From: Priapulus caudatus
Taxonomy: Eukaryota; Priapulida; Priapulimorpha; Priapulimorphida; Priapulidae
DNA: 47,827 bases
Reading direction: 5' to 3'
Assembly: GCF_000485595.1 (NCBI RefSeq)
Contig: NW_014577174.1
Location: 493,347-541,173 of the forward strand
In this document: positions 1 to 10,022 of the stretch, piece by piece
Layout of the letters: every line of letters begins with the position of its first letter
How positions within the stretch are numbered: position 1 is the stretch's first letter
The notes under the pieces: generated by a model
What the model was told of the DNA's origin: nothing
The model's input: the letters and a program-made list of their open reading frames with translations, nothing else
Databases searched by the model: none
Program-made: the position numbers and the translations under genes

Positions 1-666
1 TTTTAGAGAAAATTCAAGGCGATTTCTCACGTGCCCTAAAAAAATTGCCTTGCCCTTCTCACCGCTTAATTCGAGCCCTGAAATCCATGTTTAACCCTCC
101 TCTTGAGGGTCAAAAGGTTATCCGACACTTACTCTTCGCATGTCAGCAGAAAGTACATTTCATGGTCCTTTCAATAAAACCATAAAAATGCTAGGTCACC
201 GCTAAAACAAAAAAGTTTTTCAATCGCTCCGTCAGACCATGTCTTCAGAAAATCTCTAAAATCTGCCCTGTGCCCATTGACCTGTGACCTCCAATTTCGG
301 CACAGTGATGGCTTTTCCTAACTCTGACTATCACTACCACGAACACTGACTATCACGAGCCTAGGTCAAGCCGTTTAGATTTGTGCCGCAATTCTGCATT
401 TCCTCCCTATACCTTAAGCTAAGGAGGGAATGTTCCCCCTTCTTTTACACCTCTTGACCTTTGACCCCCAGCTTCGACATCCCAAATCGTTTTTAGATTG
501 GCAGTGGCTACGGGTACGGTAGCCATATCTTAATGTCTCGAGGCTACGGGTACGGGAGTACATTCGCTTTCATACTTAACGAGACAAAGATGGCGGCGGT
601 GGCGCCAGATTTCGAAATAACGCCTTGAGAAATAAATTCACAATTTGAGAGTTTAGATGAGCTAGA

Positions 667-699
667 ACCCTAACCATAACCCTAAACCTAACCCTAACG
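667..699. repeat. Degenerate telomere-like CCCTAA repeats
   Basis: Four imperfect CCCTAA units (CCCTAACC, CCCTAAACC, CCCTAACG). They match the ancestral animal telomere repeat TTAGGG read on the other strand. They are interstitial and degenerate, so an old insertion or repair scar rather than a chromosome end. Confidence 0.6.
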
Positions 700-870
700 C
701 CAAAAAGGGGCTTCAACGACCGACGGCTACCGTACCACCAGCCACTGCGTTTTAGATTACCCCCCCACGTCCCGAATATCGTGACCGTACGTCGAGCGGT
801 TAAGATTTGTGCCCAACTGTTGACGGACGGACAGCCGGACGTACGCACAATCATGCGATTCTACAAGCTG

Positions 871-889
871 CATCTGACTATGTCAGATG
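871..889. repeat. Perfect 8-bp hairpin
   Basis: CATCTGAC / GTCAGATG with a TAT loop, followed by AGCTAAAAAG. It resembles the end of a foldback element, but no second end was found. Confidence 0.5.
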
Positions 890-1174
890 AGCTAAAAAGT
901 AGCCCTCAAAATGTCAAAGGTAGCCCCTTGAAAATGAAAAAAGAAGCCCCCAAAAATTTTTGACACCTAGAAGAAAGAGCCATTGAAAAAAATTGTTTCC
1001 CTGCATATCTGTATCAAGTATTTTTTCACACATTATATTGTATGGATGTTTGAGACTTCATCAAGTTATTTCTGCATCATAATATTCAGGAATCACATAG
1101 TACATATATCGGCTCAAGTAAATTATTTAACAGTTACACATATAGTAAAAGTAAAATCATAGAATAAGTATTAC

Positions 1175-1246
1175 CATCAGCAAATGGGTGGTCTTTTTCT
1201 ACCTCAACATCCCAGTTCTCCTCTTCCACATATGGTATTGGTGTGC
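1175..1246 (-). CDS. Probable exon of the same acidic protein (exon b)
   Basis: A 72-nt phase 1-1 exon. Acceptor TTTTATAG|GCACACC and donor GATG|GTAATAC are both good matches. It encodes TPIPYVEEENWDVEVEKDHP followed by FAD, which is strongly protein-like and continues exon a in frame. No family recognised. Later exons would lie to the left, below 1165, or outside the window. Confidence 0.45.
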
Positions 1247-1417
1247 CTATAAAATGTATGAATAAAGTAACCTATATATACAATTTTGCTAAATTAATTA
1301 TTGTTCAGTATTTTTTCCCAAAATTTCCCAAAACACAGAATTGCACAAGTTGATGATTATCGCATTAGGTTTATCGCATTTAGGTTTTAACTATATTTTG
1401 CATAGCAGCTTCATTAC

Positions 1418-1661
1418 CACATCTATTTTCATCATGGTCTGATTCATACAATCCATCAGATTCATCATTGGAGACATAATCTAATCCTTGGTCTATTTCT
1501 AAAGATGGCAGATCATATTTCATCTCTGTTTCTGCATCGTCATGCGGGTGATGTTCTGACTCCATCACAGTCTGCACATCGGTCCAATGCTCACCTATAT
1601 TAACCTTGGAGAATGAATATTTAGAGATATTAGACAAGTGCCGCGGAGCGACAGCGCTCAT
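1418..1661 (-). CDS. Probable exon of an unidentified acidic protein (exon a)
   Basis: Open minus-strand frame from an ATG at 1661. It encodes a hydrophilic segment rich in Asp, Glu and His; the last part reads ESDGLYESDHDENRC. It closes in phase 1 at a candidate donor G|GTAATG (GT at 1417-1416). The next candidate exon (1246-1175) continues in the same phase, giving Gly at the junction. Acidic N-terminal segments occur in many nuclear proteins and in some transposases, and I cannot assign a family. The start is uncertain: an internal acceptor (ATATAG|GTGAGC near 1601) is also possible. Confidence 0.45.
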
Positions 1662-2191
1662 CTAACGTCTACTGCGGTGACTCTGTGGTGGAGTGGTGGG
1701 ATTCTAGTAAATCCTGTTAGTCCCAAATGTGATCACATACGCGCCGAAACAGTGGATGGTATCAGGAACCTTCTCGAAGGAATGTTCGTTGGGATCGTTA
1801 TGAAAGTTGCCACGAGATGGCGCGTACGTTTAAGTGTCTTAAGATTAAAGATGGAAGCTCCCATCGTACGTAGTAGCAACAACTATTTGCAAGACAGAAT
1901 ATTATAGGTAAGCACTCATCCATTTACCTACGCAAGCCTACAGGCTGAAATAGAAAGCTGCCACCTGTAACTATTTAACGCAGGCAAAAACTACACAGTA
2001 CTATCACCACCACATGCACTGGCAGTGGCCACTGGCAGTGGAATAAGTTACATGTAACACACTAACAGTACAGAATGCCATAGAAATTATACGATTTAAG
2101 GAGCATAAACCTTCTTCAACCAAATTTAGCTTTTGAAATTTCACTGTGACATTGTAGCCTCATACATCTTGACCTGTGACGTACGCATTCC
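1662..2191. other. Non-coding, nothing recognised
   Basis: No convincing exon, RNA gene or repeat seen. It lies upstream of the minus-strand exons and may contain their promoter or a 5' intron. Confidence 0.4.
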
Positions 2192-2300
2192 CAATGCGCA
2201 TAGCGTTCAGCTAACTTTGTCATGACGTCACGACTGACAGCAGGCATCAAATGATACATTCGATTTTGGAGTCGAAGTTAGCCGAACGCTATGCGTATTG
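2192..2300. repeat. Short foldback element (25-bp arms)
   Basis: The arms CAATGCGCATAGCGTTCAGC (from 2192) and the reverse complement of GCCGAACGCTATGCGTATTG (to 2300) pair over about 25 bp with 3 mismatches. The spacer is about 58 bp and carries TGACGTCA. MITE-like; no target duplication recognised. Confidence 0.6.
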
Positions 2301-2326
2301 ATAGACTCCTGACCATATCAGATAGT

Positions 2327-2370
2327 TACCAGGGTACGTTCCGGCAGTACCCTGGGGGACATAGACCCTA
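2327..2370 (+). repeat. Copy 1 of a 44-bp hairpin repeat
   Basis: TACCAGGGTACGTTCCGGCA... ending in GGGACATAGACCCTA. Inside it CCAGGGTAC and GTACCCTGG form a perfect 9-bp stem with a 9-nt loop. The same 44 bp recur at 3954-3997 (inverted) and 4118-4161 (direct). Confidence 0.75.
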
Positions 2371-2635
2371 TGAGCAGCAGTAACGGGGAGTGTACTATTC
2401 GATACATGTAGCTGTTGAGATAAATGCTTTTTAAAACCAGTTGCTTACAGTGGGGAAGCCTTTAGTATTGATAGAACAAACCTGAAGATTGTGCGACTAC
2501 TACAATAAGATTATAGAGGCAGTGTCTGTATTGTAAACTTGTAATTTATAGCTGTGACTCGTTTGATTTTCGCGTTTTGGTTCTCTGCATGGTGATTTTA
2601 ACCTAGAGTGTGCCTGTCATTTGATCATACATGTT
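2371..2635. other. Non-coding spacer between repeats
   Basis: AT-rich sequence between the hairpin repeat and the foldback element. Nothing recognised. Confidence 0.4.
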
Positions 2636-3653
2636 ATCAGAAGTAGATAATAGGGAAGGAGTGTGACTTCAATAAACATGGGAAATTTGTCGTTTACTAG
2701 CCTTAGAATACCAGGGTTCTCTCTACGTTGCGCAAACCGCGCGCGCCCGCCCCGTTTGGGAAGACTCCCCCCACGTTTCAATCGTTGCGTCCCGTTTAAA
2801 TTACCTTCGCCCCGATTAAATTTCACAATAAAGGTTCCACAATAAAGGTTTGACAGCGTGGGAATCGTCAAGAATTGCCATTCGACCAGGCCCCGGACGC
2901 GTGTATTTTTACGGTACCACTAATGAGTAAACGTCCTACACTACGCATGCACTGCAGACCACACACAAGTACAAACAGTCACCCTGTCCCAACCTTAACA
3001 CAAACTGTACCGACTCGGCTGTCTTATATACAAGTACCCCAAATACCGTCTATGGTGTGGTGGCGATTTTATGCATTACGGTAAAAAAAAACACCCCCGG
3101 ACCCCCCTAGTTTCCCATCCTCCCTCCCCCTCCCCCTGTTTCAATTTCATCCTGGGGAGAACCCTGAATACCTACGATTTACTACGCGTATCTCAACCAA
3201 CTTGAGCTCAAATCGTACACAGTACATTCGCCTAGCATCGTGCGAAATCGTTTCCTCGTATACACCTGCAATCCGGAGATACAGACTAAAACGTACGGCA
3301 CGATTCTCCATTCTGTTGCCAGCAAAACGAATCCATAACCCGCCTAACTTGAAACAATAGACAGCTACTAACGACTCTTGCGCACTCTTGTGCCCTCGGC
3401 GATGCTGTGTGGCTCGCTGGGAGATTGGACATCGATGCAACACTTGGCAAGCTAATCTTTGACCAGCTCCAGCTCCAATTGCGGGTGTATACGAGGAAAC
3501 GATTTTGCACGATGCTAGGTGAATGTACTGTGTACAATTTGAGCTCAAGTTGGTTGAGTTACGCGTAGTAAATCGTAGGTATTCTAAGGCTAGTAAATGA
3601 CGAATTTCCCATGTTTATTGAAGTCGCACTCCTTCCCTATTATCTACTTCTGA
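2636..3653. mobile_element. Foldback element with about 180-bp arms, left arm interrupted
   Basis: The left arm is 2636-2712 plus 3173 to about 3275. The right arm is about 3478-3653 and is continuous. By eye the inner 107 bp of the arms differ at about 5 positions, and the outer parts are also nearly identical. The left arm is broken by a 453-bp insertion at 2713-3165, which the right arm lacks. The loop is about 200 bp and has no coding potential that I recognise. The class is unknown; it could be a non-autonomous DNA transposon or a foldback product. Confidence 0.75.
2713..3165. mobile_element. Non-autonomous DNA transposon nested in the foldback arm
   Basis: Terminal inverted repeats AGGGTTCTC (2713-2721) and GAGAACCCT (3157-3165). 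It is flanked by a duplicated GAATACC (2706-2712 and 3166-3172), while the opposite arm keeps the single, uninterrupted site. If the ends are read as CAGGG/CCCTG the target duplication shrinks to 5 bp, so its true length is 5-7 bp. CAGGG ends are common in hAT-like elements, whose duplications are usually 8 bp, so the superfamily is open. No transposase inside. Confidence 0.7.
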
Positions 3654-3938
3654 TGTTATCTGATGTTCATCTGATTTGTTAGTGTTTACTTACAATTATG
3701 CTTATATATATACTTCTTCTGCACAGGACAGTTTTTGCCGGTCTTCTCTATACCTTGCAGTAATGATAATGTTGTAAAACCAACATTTTAAGATGGTTCT
3801 TCTGAAAGGGCAGCGGTCACTTGGTAAATATGTAGCTGACGATAGTACAGCCGCATTTTTCCATGGTGCAGGCAGCGTAGAGAAGTGATTGAAACTTGCT
3901 TGAAAATCGAAAGCATGGTTGAATGATTCATGAGGCGA
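3654..3938. other. Non-coding spacer
   Basis: AT-rich sequence with no recognised feature. Confidence 0.4.
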
Positions 3939-4180
3939 CGTTAGTCAGCCTGATAGGGTCTATGTCCCCCAGGGTACTGCCGGAACGTACCCTGGTACTA
4001 AATACTACTATCTAATATGCCAGACCGTACCTCGCCTACTCCACTAACGAGTCTAGGGAGTCGCCTACGCCTACTCCTTAACCCTAACCCTAACCCTAAC
4101 CATATCAGCTAGATAGTTACCAGGGTACGTTCCGGCAGTACCCTGGGGGACATAGACCCTATGAGCGTTAGTCAGCCTGA
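3939..4180. mobile_element. Inverted-repeat unit with telomere-like core and 15-bp flanking direct repeats
   Basis: The perfect direct repeat CGTTAGTCAGCCTGA lies at 3939-3953 and 4166-4180. Just inside are two perfect 44-bp inverted arms (3954-3997 and 4118-4161), copies of the repeat at 2327-2370. The 120-bp spacer includes three tandem CCCTAA units. The right side has four extra bases (TGAG) before the direct repeat. It looks like an insertion with a 15-bp target duplication. Confidence 0.65.
4078..4101. repeat. Interstitial telomeric repeat (CCCTAA)3
   Basis: TTAACCCTAACCCTAACCC... : three perfect CCCTAA units, preceded by a related CGCCTACTCC run. Embedded in the inverted-repeat unit described at 3939-4180. 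Confidence 0.8.
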
Positions 4181-5263
4181 AGGCCAGCTCGCATTGCGTG
4201 TAGCCTAGGTGTTGTGACCTAACTTACTCCTTGACATATCACCAACTAGATTAGTTGATGATTGAGTTAACTTGTATCAATTTGTAGTGCCAGAAGATGA
4301 GAGTAATCGTATATAGGTTCTTAATCACAGCAAAGTTTTGGAAAATGGACAATTCATTTTGTAGGTATAAATCAACATGAAAGTCTCTTCCTTTATATTA
4401 TTTATAGCCTAACAGTTTATGCTATAAAGGGTTGCTAATTATATTTAGGCTTGATGATTTACATCTCATCATTTTTACTAATTAACTGGAACATTAGCGT
4501 AAGAAATGAAATTACTATTATCTGGGGATATTAAAATTAAATGTAAAAAAATGCGTAAAGTGAAAATTAAGTGTGCAATTAGCCTTGACTGTAATTATGT
4601 GTAGAAAACAACAATTAGCAGATTGTTCTGTATGTAAAACGTTCACTTTATTTTCAAAATGGGACAATTTGAAATTTAAAACTGTACAAAATTATAAAAA
4701 CGTACATCCAGTTTGAGATTGCTAGCAGGGAAACTTCAATGTTACTAATGTTTAATCCTCCATGGTTGATATAAATCTTTATAGCTAAAACACGTGTAGA
4801 TACGGTTCAGATGTAAAATTATCCAGTGGAGCAAGATATCGTTTTACGGAAAATCGGTTGTCTTCATAAAATGTTTGGAATCTACCAACTACTAATTTTG
4901 GTAGTTAAAACACCCGTTTCCAGGATATCTAAATCTAATGGCTATATCCAGCGTACGTGACTCAGCGTTGGCACCAGCTGCCTCTCCTGTCTGCTGCGAT
5001 GTGTCACGTTACTATGATTAATCGGATCTGTTCTGTCTCTGTAGGTCAGCAGTGCACCTGGGAGCCAAGGCGGGAGCACATGCACGCACGTCGCGCGGGA
5101 CAGCGCCAGCAGATCATAGTGGTAAATAGCTGAGGGAGGAGGAGGAGCAAGGCATGATCGCATTGCATTTATAACCGTAGATAAAAATCTAGTACATGTA
5201 GTTGGCAGAGCGGCGGCGGCGTGCGGTAGGGGGCGGCGGCAGTGGCGACACCTGGTGGCCGCG
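4181..5263. promoter_or_regulatory. Upstream region and 5' leader of tomosyn
   Basis: AT-rich to about 4940, then progressively GC- and CpG-rich toward the tomosyn start, with GGCGGCGGC runs at 5208-5240. No TATA box is placed with confidence. The CpG-rich 5100-5263 stretch is the likely promoter and 5'UTR. The transcription start is not visible. Confidence 0.45.
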
Positions 5264-8200
5264 ATGAAGCGGTTTGCATTCGGACGCGTACTCGACGGCA
5301 TTCGCTCGTCGTCGAGCTCCAGCACGCAGCAGAGGGAGGCCAGCGAGCCGGTCGAGGAGAAGCTCAAGCAGGAGCACTTCGAGGTCGCCGACCTCGTCAA
5401 GTATGGCTTCCCGTTCCGGCCGACGGCGATGGCGTACGACCCCGTGCAGCGCCTCCTGGCGATCGGCACGCGAAACGGGTCGGTGCGCATCTTCGGGCGG
5501 CCGGGCGTCGACTGCGACGTGCGTCACGAGTCGGAAGCATCCGTCATCCAGATGCTGTTCCTCGTTAACGAGGGAGCGCTCGTCAGTGTCTGCGCCGACG
5601 ACAGCATCCACCTGTGGAACCTGCGACAGAAGACGCCCGCGCTGCTGCACTCGCTCAAGTTCAGCCGCGAGCACATCACTCACTGCTACCTGCCGTTCCG
5701 CAGCAAGTGGCTGTATGTGGGCACGGAGCGCGGCAACGTGCAAATCGTCAGCGTCGCGTCGTTTCAGATCTCCGGCTACGCGATCAACTGGAATCGCTGC
5801 ATCGACGTCGCGACGAAGACGCACCCGGGCGCGATCGTGCACCTCAGCGACTCGCCCGTCGATCCCAACCGGCTGCTGATCGGCTATGAGATGGGCCTGA
5901 TCGTGCTGTGGGACCTGCGGGCGAAGCAGCCGGAGGCGCGCTACGTGTGCCACGACGCGCTGCGCTCGGTCGCGTGGCACCACGACGGCCGCCAGTTCCT
6001 TTGCAGCCACTACGACGGCAGCCTGTCGACGTGGGACGTGCGCAGTCCGGGCAAGGCGGCGGCAGTCGCGTACCCGCACACGGCGTCGTGCGACTCGAGG
6101 CAGGAGCGCTGCAAGCCGATCCTGAAGGCCGAGTGGCGGATGGCGCGCGGCGGCGAATCGTACGTCGTCTTCTCCGGCGGGCTGCCGTTCGAGCGGCCGG
6201 GCCGCGTGCCGTGCCTGACGGTGATGCGCGGCGGCGCGACGACAGTGCTGGAGATGGAGCACGGCATCGTCGACTTTGCGTGCCTCTGCGAGACGCCGCA
6301 CGCGTGCGACTACCAGGACCCGTACGCCATCGCCGTGCTGCTGCACAATGACCTCGTCGTGCTCGACCTCACCGCCGACGGCTACCCGTGCTTCGAGAAC
6401 CCGTACTCGCACGACGTGCACGAGTCGCCCGTCACGTCGGTGCTGTATGTCGCCGATTGCCCGACCGACCTCGTGCCCGCGCTCTACAAGATCGGGCAGC
6501 GGCAGAAGAACGCCGGCTTCAGCCGTAGCGCGTGGCCGATCACGGGCGGCGTCGAGGCGTCCGCGTCCTCGTGCAGCTACCCGGAGGTGATGATCACGGG
6601 CCACGCCGACGGCTCGGTGAAGTTCTGGGACGCGTCGTCGGCGACGCTGCAGGTGCTCTACAAGCTGAAGACGCCGCTGCTGTTCGAGGGATTCCGCGGC
6701 GGGCCCGACGAGGAGGACCCGTACGCGATCGAGAAGCTGTGCCTCTGCCCCGAGAGCCGCATGCTCTGCCTCGCCGGCACGAGCGGCCAGGTGATCCTCT
6801 TCAACTTCGGCGCGCAGGAGGCGACGCGGCAGGTGCCGAGCGTCGACGTCTCGATACTCTACGACGCGGCAGAGCTCGCGAGCCCCGAGTGCGAGTCGCC
6901 GCCCGACGGAATCTCGCTGCAGGTGGACGGCGGGCGCGCGCGCGCGGCGACCGCCGGCGAGCAGCAGCCGCTGCTGGAGGTGAAGCAGCAGGCGGTGAGG
7001 CTCGCGCCGGGCTACCAGGCCGAGTTCGTCTGCCTGCTGACGACGGGCGATGCCGGCGAGCCGCCGCCGCCCGTCACGAGCCTCGCCGTGAACTCGTGCT
7101 ACCGCCTGCTCGCGTTCGGCAACGAGTGCGGCCTCGCGGTGGTCGACTGCGCGCAGCGCGCCGTGCTGCTGTGTGTCGGTACGCCCGAGCTGTACGGCGC
7201 TGCCGACCCGCACCACCGCGGCGTGCGCTCGCCGCGCATACGCCGGCAGCCCTCCGCCGAGGAACGCACCGACGAACCGCGATCGCGCGCCACCGCCGAG
7301 TCGCTGCAGACGGCCAACTCGAAGGACTCGACCGACAGCCACCAGTCGGACCAGAGTAGCGGGGCGGGGGCGGACGCGGATGCACCGGCGCCCGTGCCGC
7401 CCCCACGGAGGAAGCGGCAGAAGGAGGCGGTGGCGAGGCAGGCGGCCGCAGCAGCAGACAAGATATCCGTCGACTCGTTGCCGGACGCAATCTCGGAGGG
7501 CGTCGCGGTCGAGCAGCCGGCGGCGGCGGGCATTGACGACGGGAGGCCGCACGAGCGCCCGTCGCGCATGGACATGACGAAGAAGGCGAAGAGCTTCAAG
7601 GAGAGCATCCGCAAGGCGTTTCAGAAGGCCGGCAGCCAGGAGGTCGGGGAGCCGGCGGCGGCGGCGGCGGGGAACGACGACAGCGACAGTAGCGCCAGCC
7701 TCACGTCGACGACGCCGCAGGAGGACGAGGAGGCGAAGAGGCTGCGGCGGGAACTCGAGGCGATGGCGGAGAACGGCGGCGGGCAGCACGGCGGCGCGTC
7801 CCCGCGCGCACAGAAGACGCCGAGGGAGGAGGGCGCGCCCGAGCTGCTGGCGGCGCCCCCTGGCGTCGAGCCGCGGCTGGATGACGACAAGTCGTCCGAG
7901 TCGTCGTTGGCGGCGAAAATGTCTCGCTCGTTCGCGCTCAGCATGCGCTCGCGCTCGGTGACGAAGATGCTGGGCGAGCGCAAGGAGACGCGCAGTCCCG
8001 TGCAGGAGGCTGCGGATCCCGCGGGAGCGCTCCCGCCCGCGTGGGGGAACTACGTCGACCGCGTGCTCCTCGACCTGCGCGCCGACTCGGAGGACCTGCT
8101 CACGCCAACGTACGGCAGCGGCGGGAAGGGGGCGCCGCGGGGCGGCGGGGGCCGCTCGGCCACCGACCGGCCGGACGGCGGGGGCGCGCCGTCGTGGTCG

Positions 8201-9337
8201 CGCAGTTCGAGCATGTCGGAGATCGAGAGCGTCGTCGGCGAGGCGGTGACGAGCCTCGCGTTCACCGAGTCGCTGACGAGTCGCACGGACGCGTTCACGA
8301 GCCCCTGCCTGTGGATCGGCACGAGTCTCGGCTCGCTGCTCATCGCCGTGCTCAACCTGCCGCCGGCGAGCGCCCGCGCCACGCAGCCCGTCATCGTCGT
8401 GCCGAACGCGAACGTGTTCCGTCTCAAGGGGGCGCTCAAGTGCATCTCGCTGCTCGACTCGATGGGCACGCTAGTTCCGCCGAAGGGGGAGCCGTGGGAC
8501 GCAATCGCGAGCGAGACGGCGGCGGGGGCGGCGCCGGCGGCAAGGTCCCAGCGCCGGGAGGGTCGACCGCCGCTCGCGTACATGCAGTCGGTGGACGCGC
8601 CGGACCGGCAGTACGTGCTCGCGTGCACGGAGAAGCAGGCGCGCGTGCTCGCGCTGCCGTCGCACGCGTGCGCGTTCAAGGCGCGCGTCACCGAGCGCTC
8701 GTTCGTCGTCTGCGCCGAGGTCGTGCACCTGTGCAGCCCCAACAGCTCGGCGCTCGTCTGCTACGTCGCCGACGGCCGCGTGAAGGCCTTCAGCCTGCCG
8801 AGCCTGCGGCGGCTGCTCGACGTCGTCTACCTGCCGCCGCTCTGCAACCTGCGCGTCGCGCGCACCTTCCAGATCAGCAACAACGGCCACGCGCTGTTCA
8901 TGTCGTCGCCGACCGAGATCCAGAAGCTGGCGTACTCGTCGGAGCTGTGCCGCGCCGCCGGCGACGCCATCGGAGAGCTGTTCCACGCTGTCGAGACGCC
9001 CGAGGCACCGAAGCAGGGCTTCTTCAAGGGGCTGTTTGGCGGCGCGGCGGCGTCGCTCGACCGGCAGGAGCTGTTCGGCGAGGACGCGTCGGGGAAGGCG
9101 TCACGCTCGATCGCGCAGTACACGCCGGGCAGGCTGGCGATCAACGACGCGCAGCTGAAGTCGCAGGGCCTCGCGGGGGAGGTGAGCAAGGTGCGGATGG
9201 CGCTGACGGAGCGCGGCGACAAGCTCGGAGACCTGGAGGACAGAACTGCTCGCATGCTGGCTGGTTCCGAAAACTACTCCCAGGCAGCTCATAATATCAT
9301 GCTCAAGTACAAGAACAAGAAGTGGTACGAGTGGTAG
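5264..9337 (+). CDS. STXBP5: Tomosyn (syntaxin-binding protein 5, LGL family), single exon
   Basis: A continuous 1357-residue frame. The first ATG after the upstream stop is at 5264. Tomosyn binds syntaxin and SNAP-25 at the plasma membrane and restrains SNARE-driven exocytosis. N-terminal WD40 double propeller: FGRPGVDCDV, ADDSIHLWNLRQK, SKWLYVGTERGN and ITGHADGSVKFWDAS match the family closely. A low-complexity linker spans about residues 660-990. The C-terminal propeller includes SPCLWIGTSLGSLLIAVLNL. The tail has the hallmark GFFKGLFGG, then an R-SNARE motif (about 1300-1357) with the zero-layer Arg in TERGDKLGDLEDRT, ending KYKNKKWYEW. Family length is 1100-1200, so the linker is long. 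Third codon positions are strongly GC. Vertebrate tomosyn genes have more than 20 exons; none of those introns are here. It could be an intron-poor ancestral gene or a retrocopy. Product certain, history uncertain. Confidence 0.97.
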   Translation: MKRFAFGRVLDGIRSSSSSSTQQREASEPVEEKLKQEHFEVADLVKYGFPFRPTAMAYDPVQRLLAIGTRNGSVRIFGRPGVDCDVRHESEASVIQMLFLVNEGALVSVCADDSIHLWNLRQKTPALLHSLKFSREHITHCYLPFRSKWLYVGTERGNVQIVSVASFQISGYAINWNRCIDVATKTHPGAIVHLSDSPVDPNRLLIGYEMGLIVLWDLRAKQPEARYVCHDALRSVAWHHDGRQFLCSHYDGSLSTWDVRSPGKAAAVAYPHTASCDSRQERCKPILKAEWRMARGGESYVVFSGGLPFERPGRVPCLTVMRGGATTVLEMEHGIVDFACLCETPHACDYQDPYAIAVLLHNDLVVLDLTADGYPCFENPYSHDVHESPVTSVLYVADCPTDLVPALYKIGQRQKNAGFSRSAWPITGGVEASASSCSYPEVMITGHADGSVKFWDASSATLQVLYKLKTPLLFEGFRGGPDEEDPYAIEKLCLCPESRMLCLAGTSGQVILFNFGAQEATRQVPSVDVSILYDAAELASPECESPPDGISLQVDGGRARAATAGEQQPLLEVKQQAVRLAPGYQAEFVCLLTTGDAGEPPPPVTSLAVNSCYRLLAFGNECGLAVVDCAQRAVLLCVGTPELYGAADPHHRGVRSPRIRRQPSAEERTDEPRSRATAESLQTANSKDSTDSHQSDQSSGAGADADAPAPVPPPRRKRQKEAVARQAAAAADKISVDSLPDAISEGVAVEQPAAAGIDDGRPHERPSRMDMTKKAKSFKESIRKAFQKAGSQEVGEPAAAAAGNDDSDSSASLTSTTPQEDEEAKRLRRELEAMAENGGGQHGGASPRAQKTPREEGAPELLAAPPGVEPRLDDDKSSESSLAAKMSRSFALSMRSRSVTKMLGERKETRSPVQEAADPAGALPPAWGNYVDRVLLDLRADSEDLLTPTYGSGGKGAPRGGGGRSATDRPDGGGAPSWSRSSSMSEIESVVGEAVTSLAFTESLTSRTDAFTSPCLWIGTSLGSLLIAVLNLPPASARATQPVIVVPNANVFRLKGALKCISLLDSMGTLVPPKGEPWDAIASETAAGAAPAARSQRREGRPPLAYMQSVDAPDRQYVLACTEKQARVLALPSHACAFKARVTERSFVVCAEVVHLCSPNSSALVCYVADGRVKAFSLPSLRRLLDVVYLPPLCNLRVARTFQISNNGHALFMSSPTEIQKLAYSSELCRAAGDAIGELFHAVETPEAPKQGFFKGLFGGAAASLDRQELFGEDASGKASRSIAQYTPGRLAINDAQLKSQGLAGEVSKVRMALTERGDKLGDLEDRTARMLAGSENYSQAAHNIMLKYKNKKWYEW

Positions 9338-10022
9338 CAGCCCGCCGCTGCCTGTACATTTCACTCTCGCGCGCGGACCATTCGGTTGGCGGGCGGGGCC
9401 GCCGGTTGCTGTAAAATCCATCGGCAAATATCGTAGTTACCTTGTTACTGCGCACACAATCTGAGGAGGAATGTTTTATACACGATAAAGTCATTGATAC
9501 GTGTCATTTACGGGATATATATATACATACATACACGCGTCTGTAGATGTTTTCGATGCGCTGTGACACTCAAGAACACAGCATGGACAGCAGTCAAGGC
9601 TTGGAGGAACAGAGAGATGGAAAAGTGTGTCACTGGCCAATTATTTCAAACATTCGTCATTGAAGTATTCAGAGGAAATGTGTCGAGTGTATGTGATGGA
9701 AATCCTAGAGCGTTAATCAAAGTTACTACGTCTTGTGCACCTTCCAGAGGTTTTCCTGGAGATCCGTGGAATTTACGTGTGCATGGACTGTAGATGTCCT
9801 GTCATCTTGCATGTTTGCCTCATTAAAGAGCTTGCAAAAAGGGGAACAGGGTCGTTTTTAAGGCATCGTGTATGCACGTTTGCTCGCACTAACGTCAGTT
9901 ACGCATGCGTGGCGATTGAAACCTAGCGTGGGCTCCGGTAAATGTGATAGTCTAGTGTGGAACGTGAACTTCTGCTCAAGTAGAACCGCTGACATCTTCC
10001 AAAAAAATCCATGTGTAAAGTG
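9338..10022. other. Tomosyn 3' flank / 3'UTR and intergenic
   Basis: The first 80 bp are GC-rich, then the composition falls. No canonical AATAAA close to the stop; weak variants are GATAAA at about 9484 and ATTAAA at about 9821. There is no poly-A tract just after the stop that would mark a recent retrocopy. Confidence 0.45.

Larger units (their letters stand above)
1..1165. other. Intergenic, no gene recognised
   Basis: Low-complexity mixture with no reading frame that resembles a known protein. It holds a telomere-like tract (667-699), a short hairpin (871-889) and several near-palindromes built on GGCTACGGGTACGGTAGCC (about 505-560). It may contain further 3' exons of the minus-strand gene whose exons lie at 1175-1661, but none could be identified. 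Confidence 0.5.

Noticed and set aside
5189-7789. 866-residue open frame on the minus strand opposite tomosyn
   Set aside because: Arg/Ala/Val-rich shadow caused by the GC3 bias of tomosyn; no similarity and no exon signals. The same applies to other long frames opposite or shifted within tomosyn and the SLIMP-like gene.
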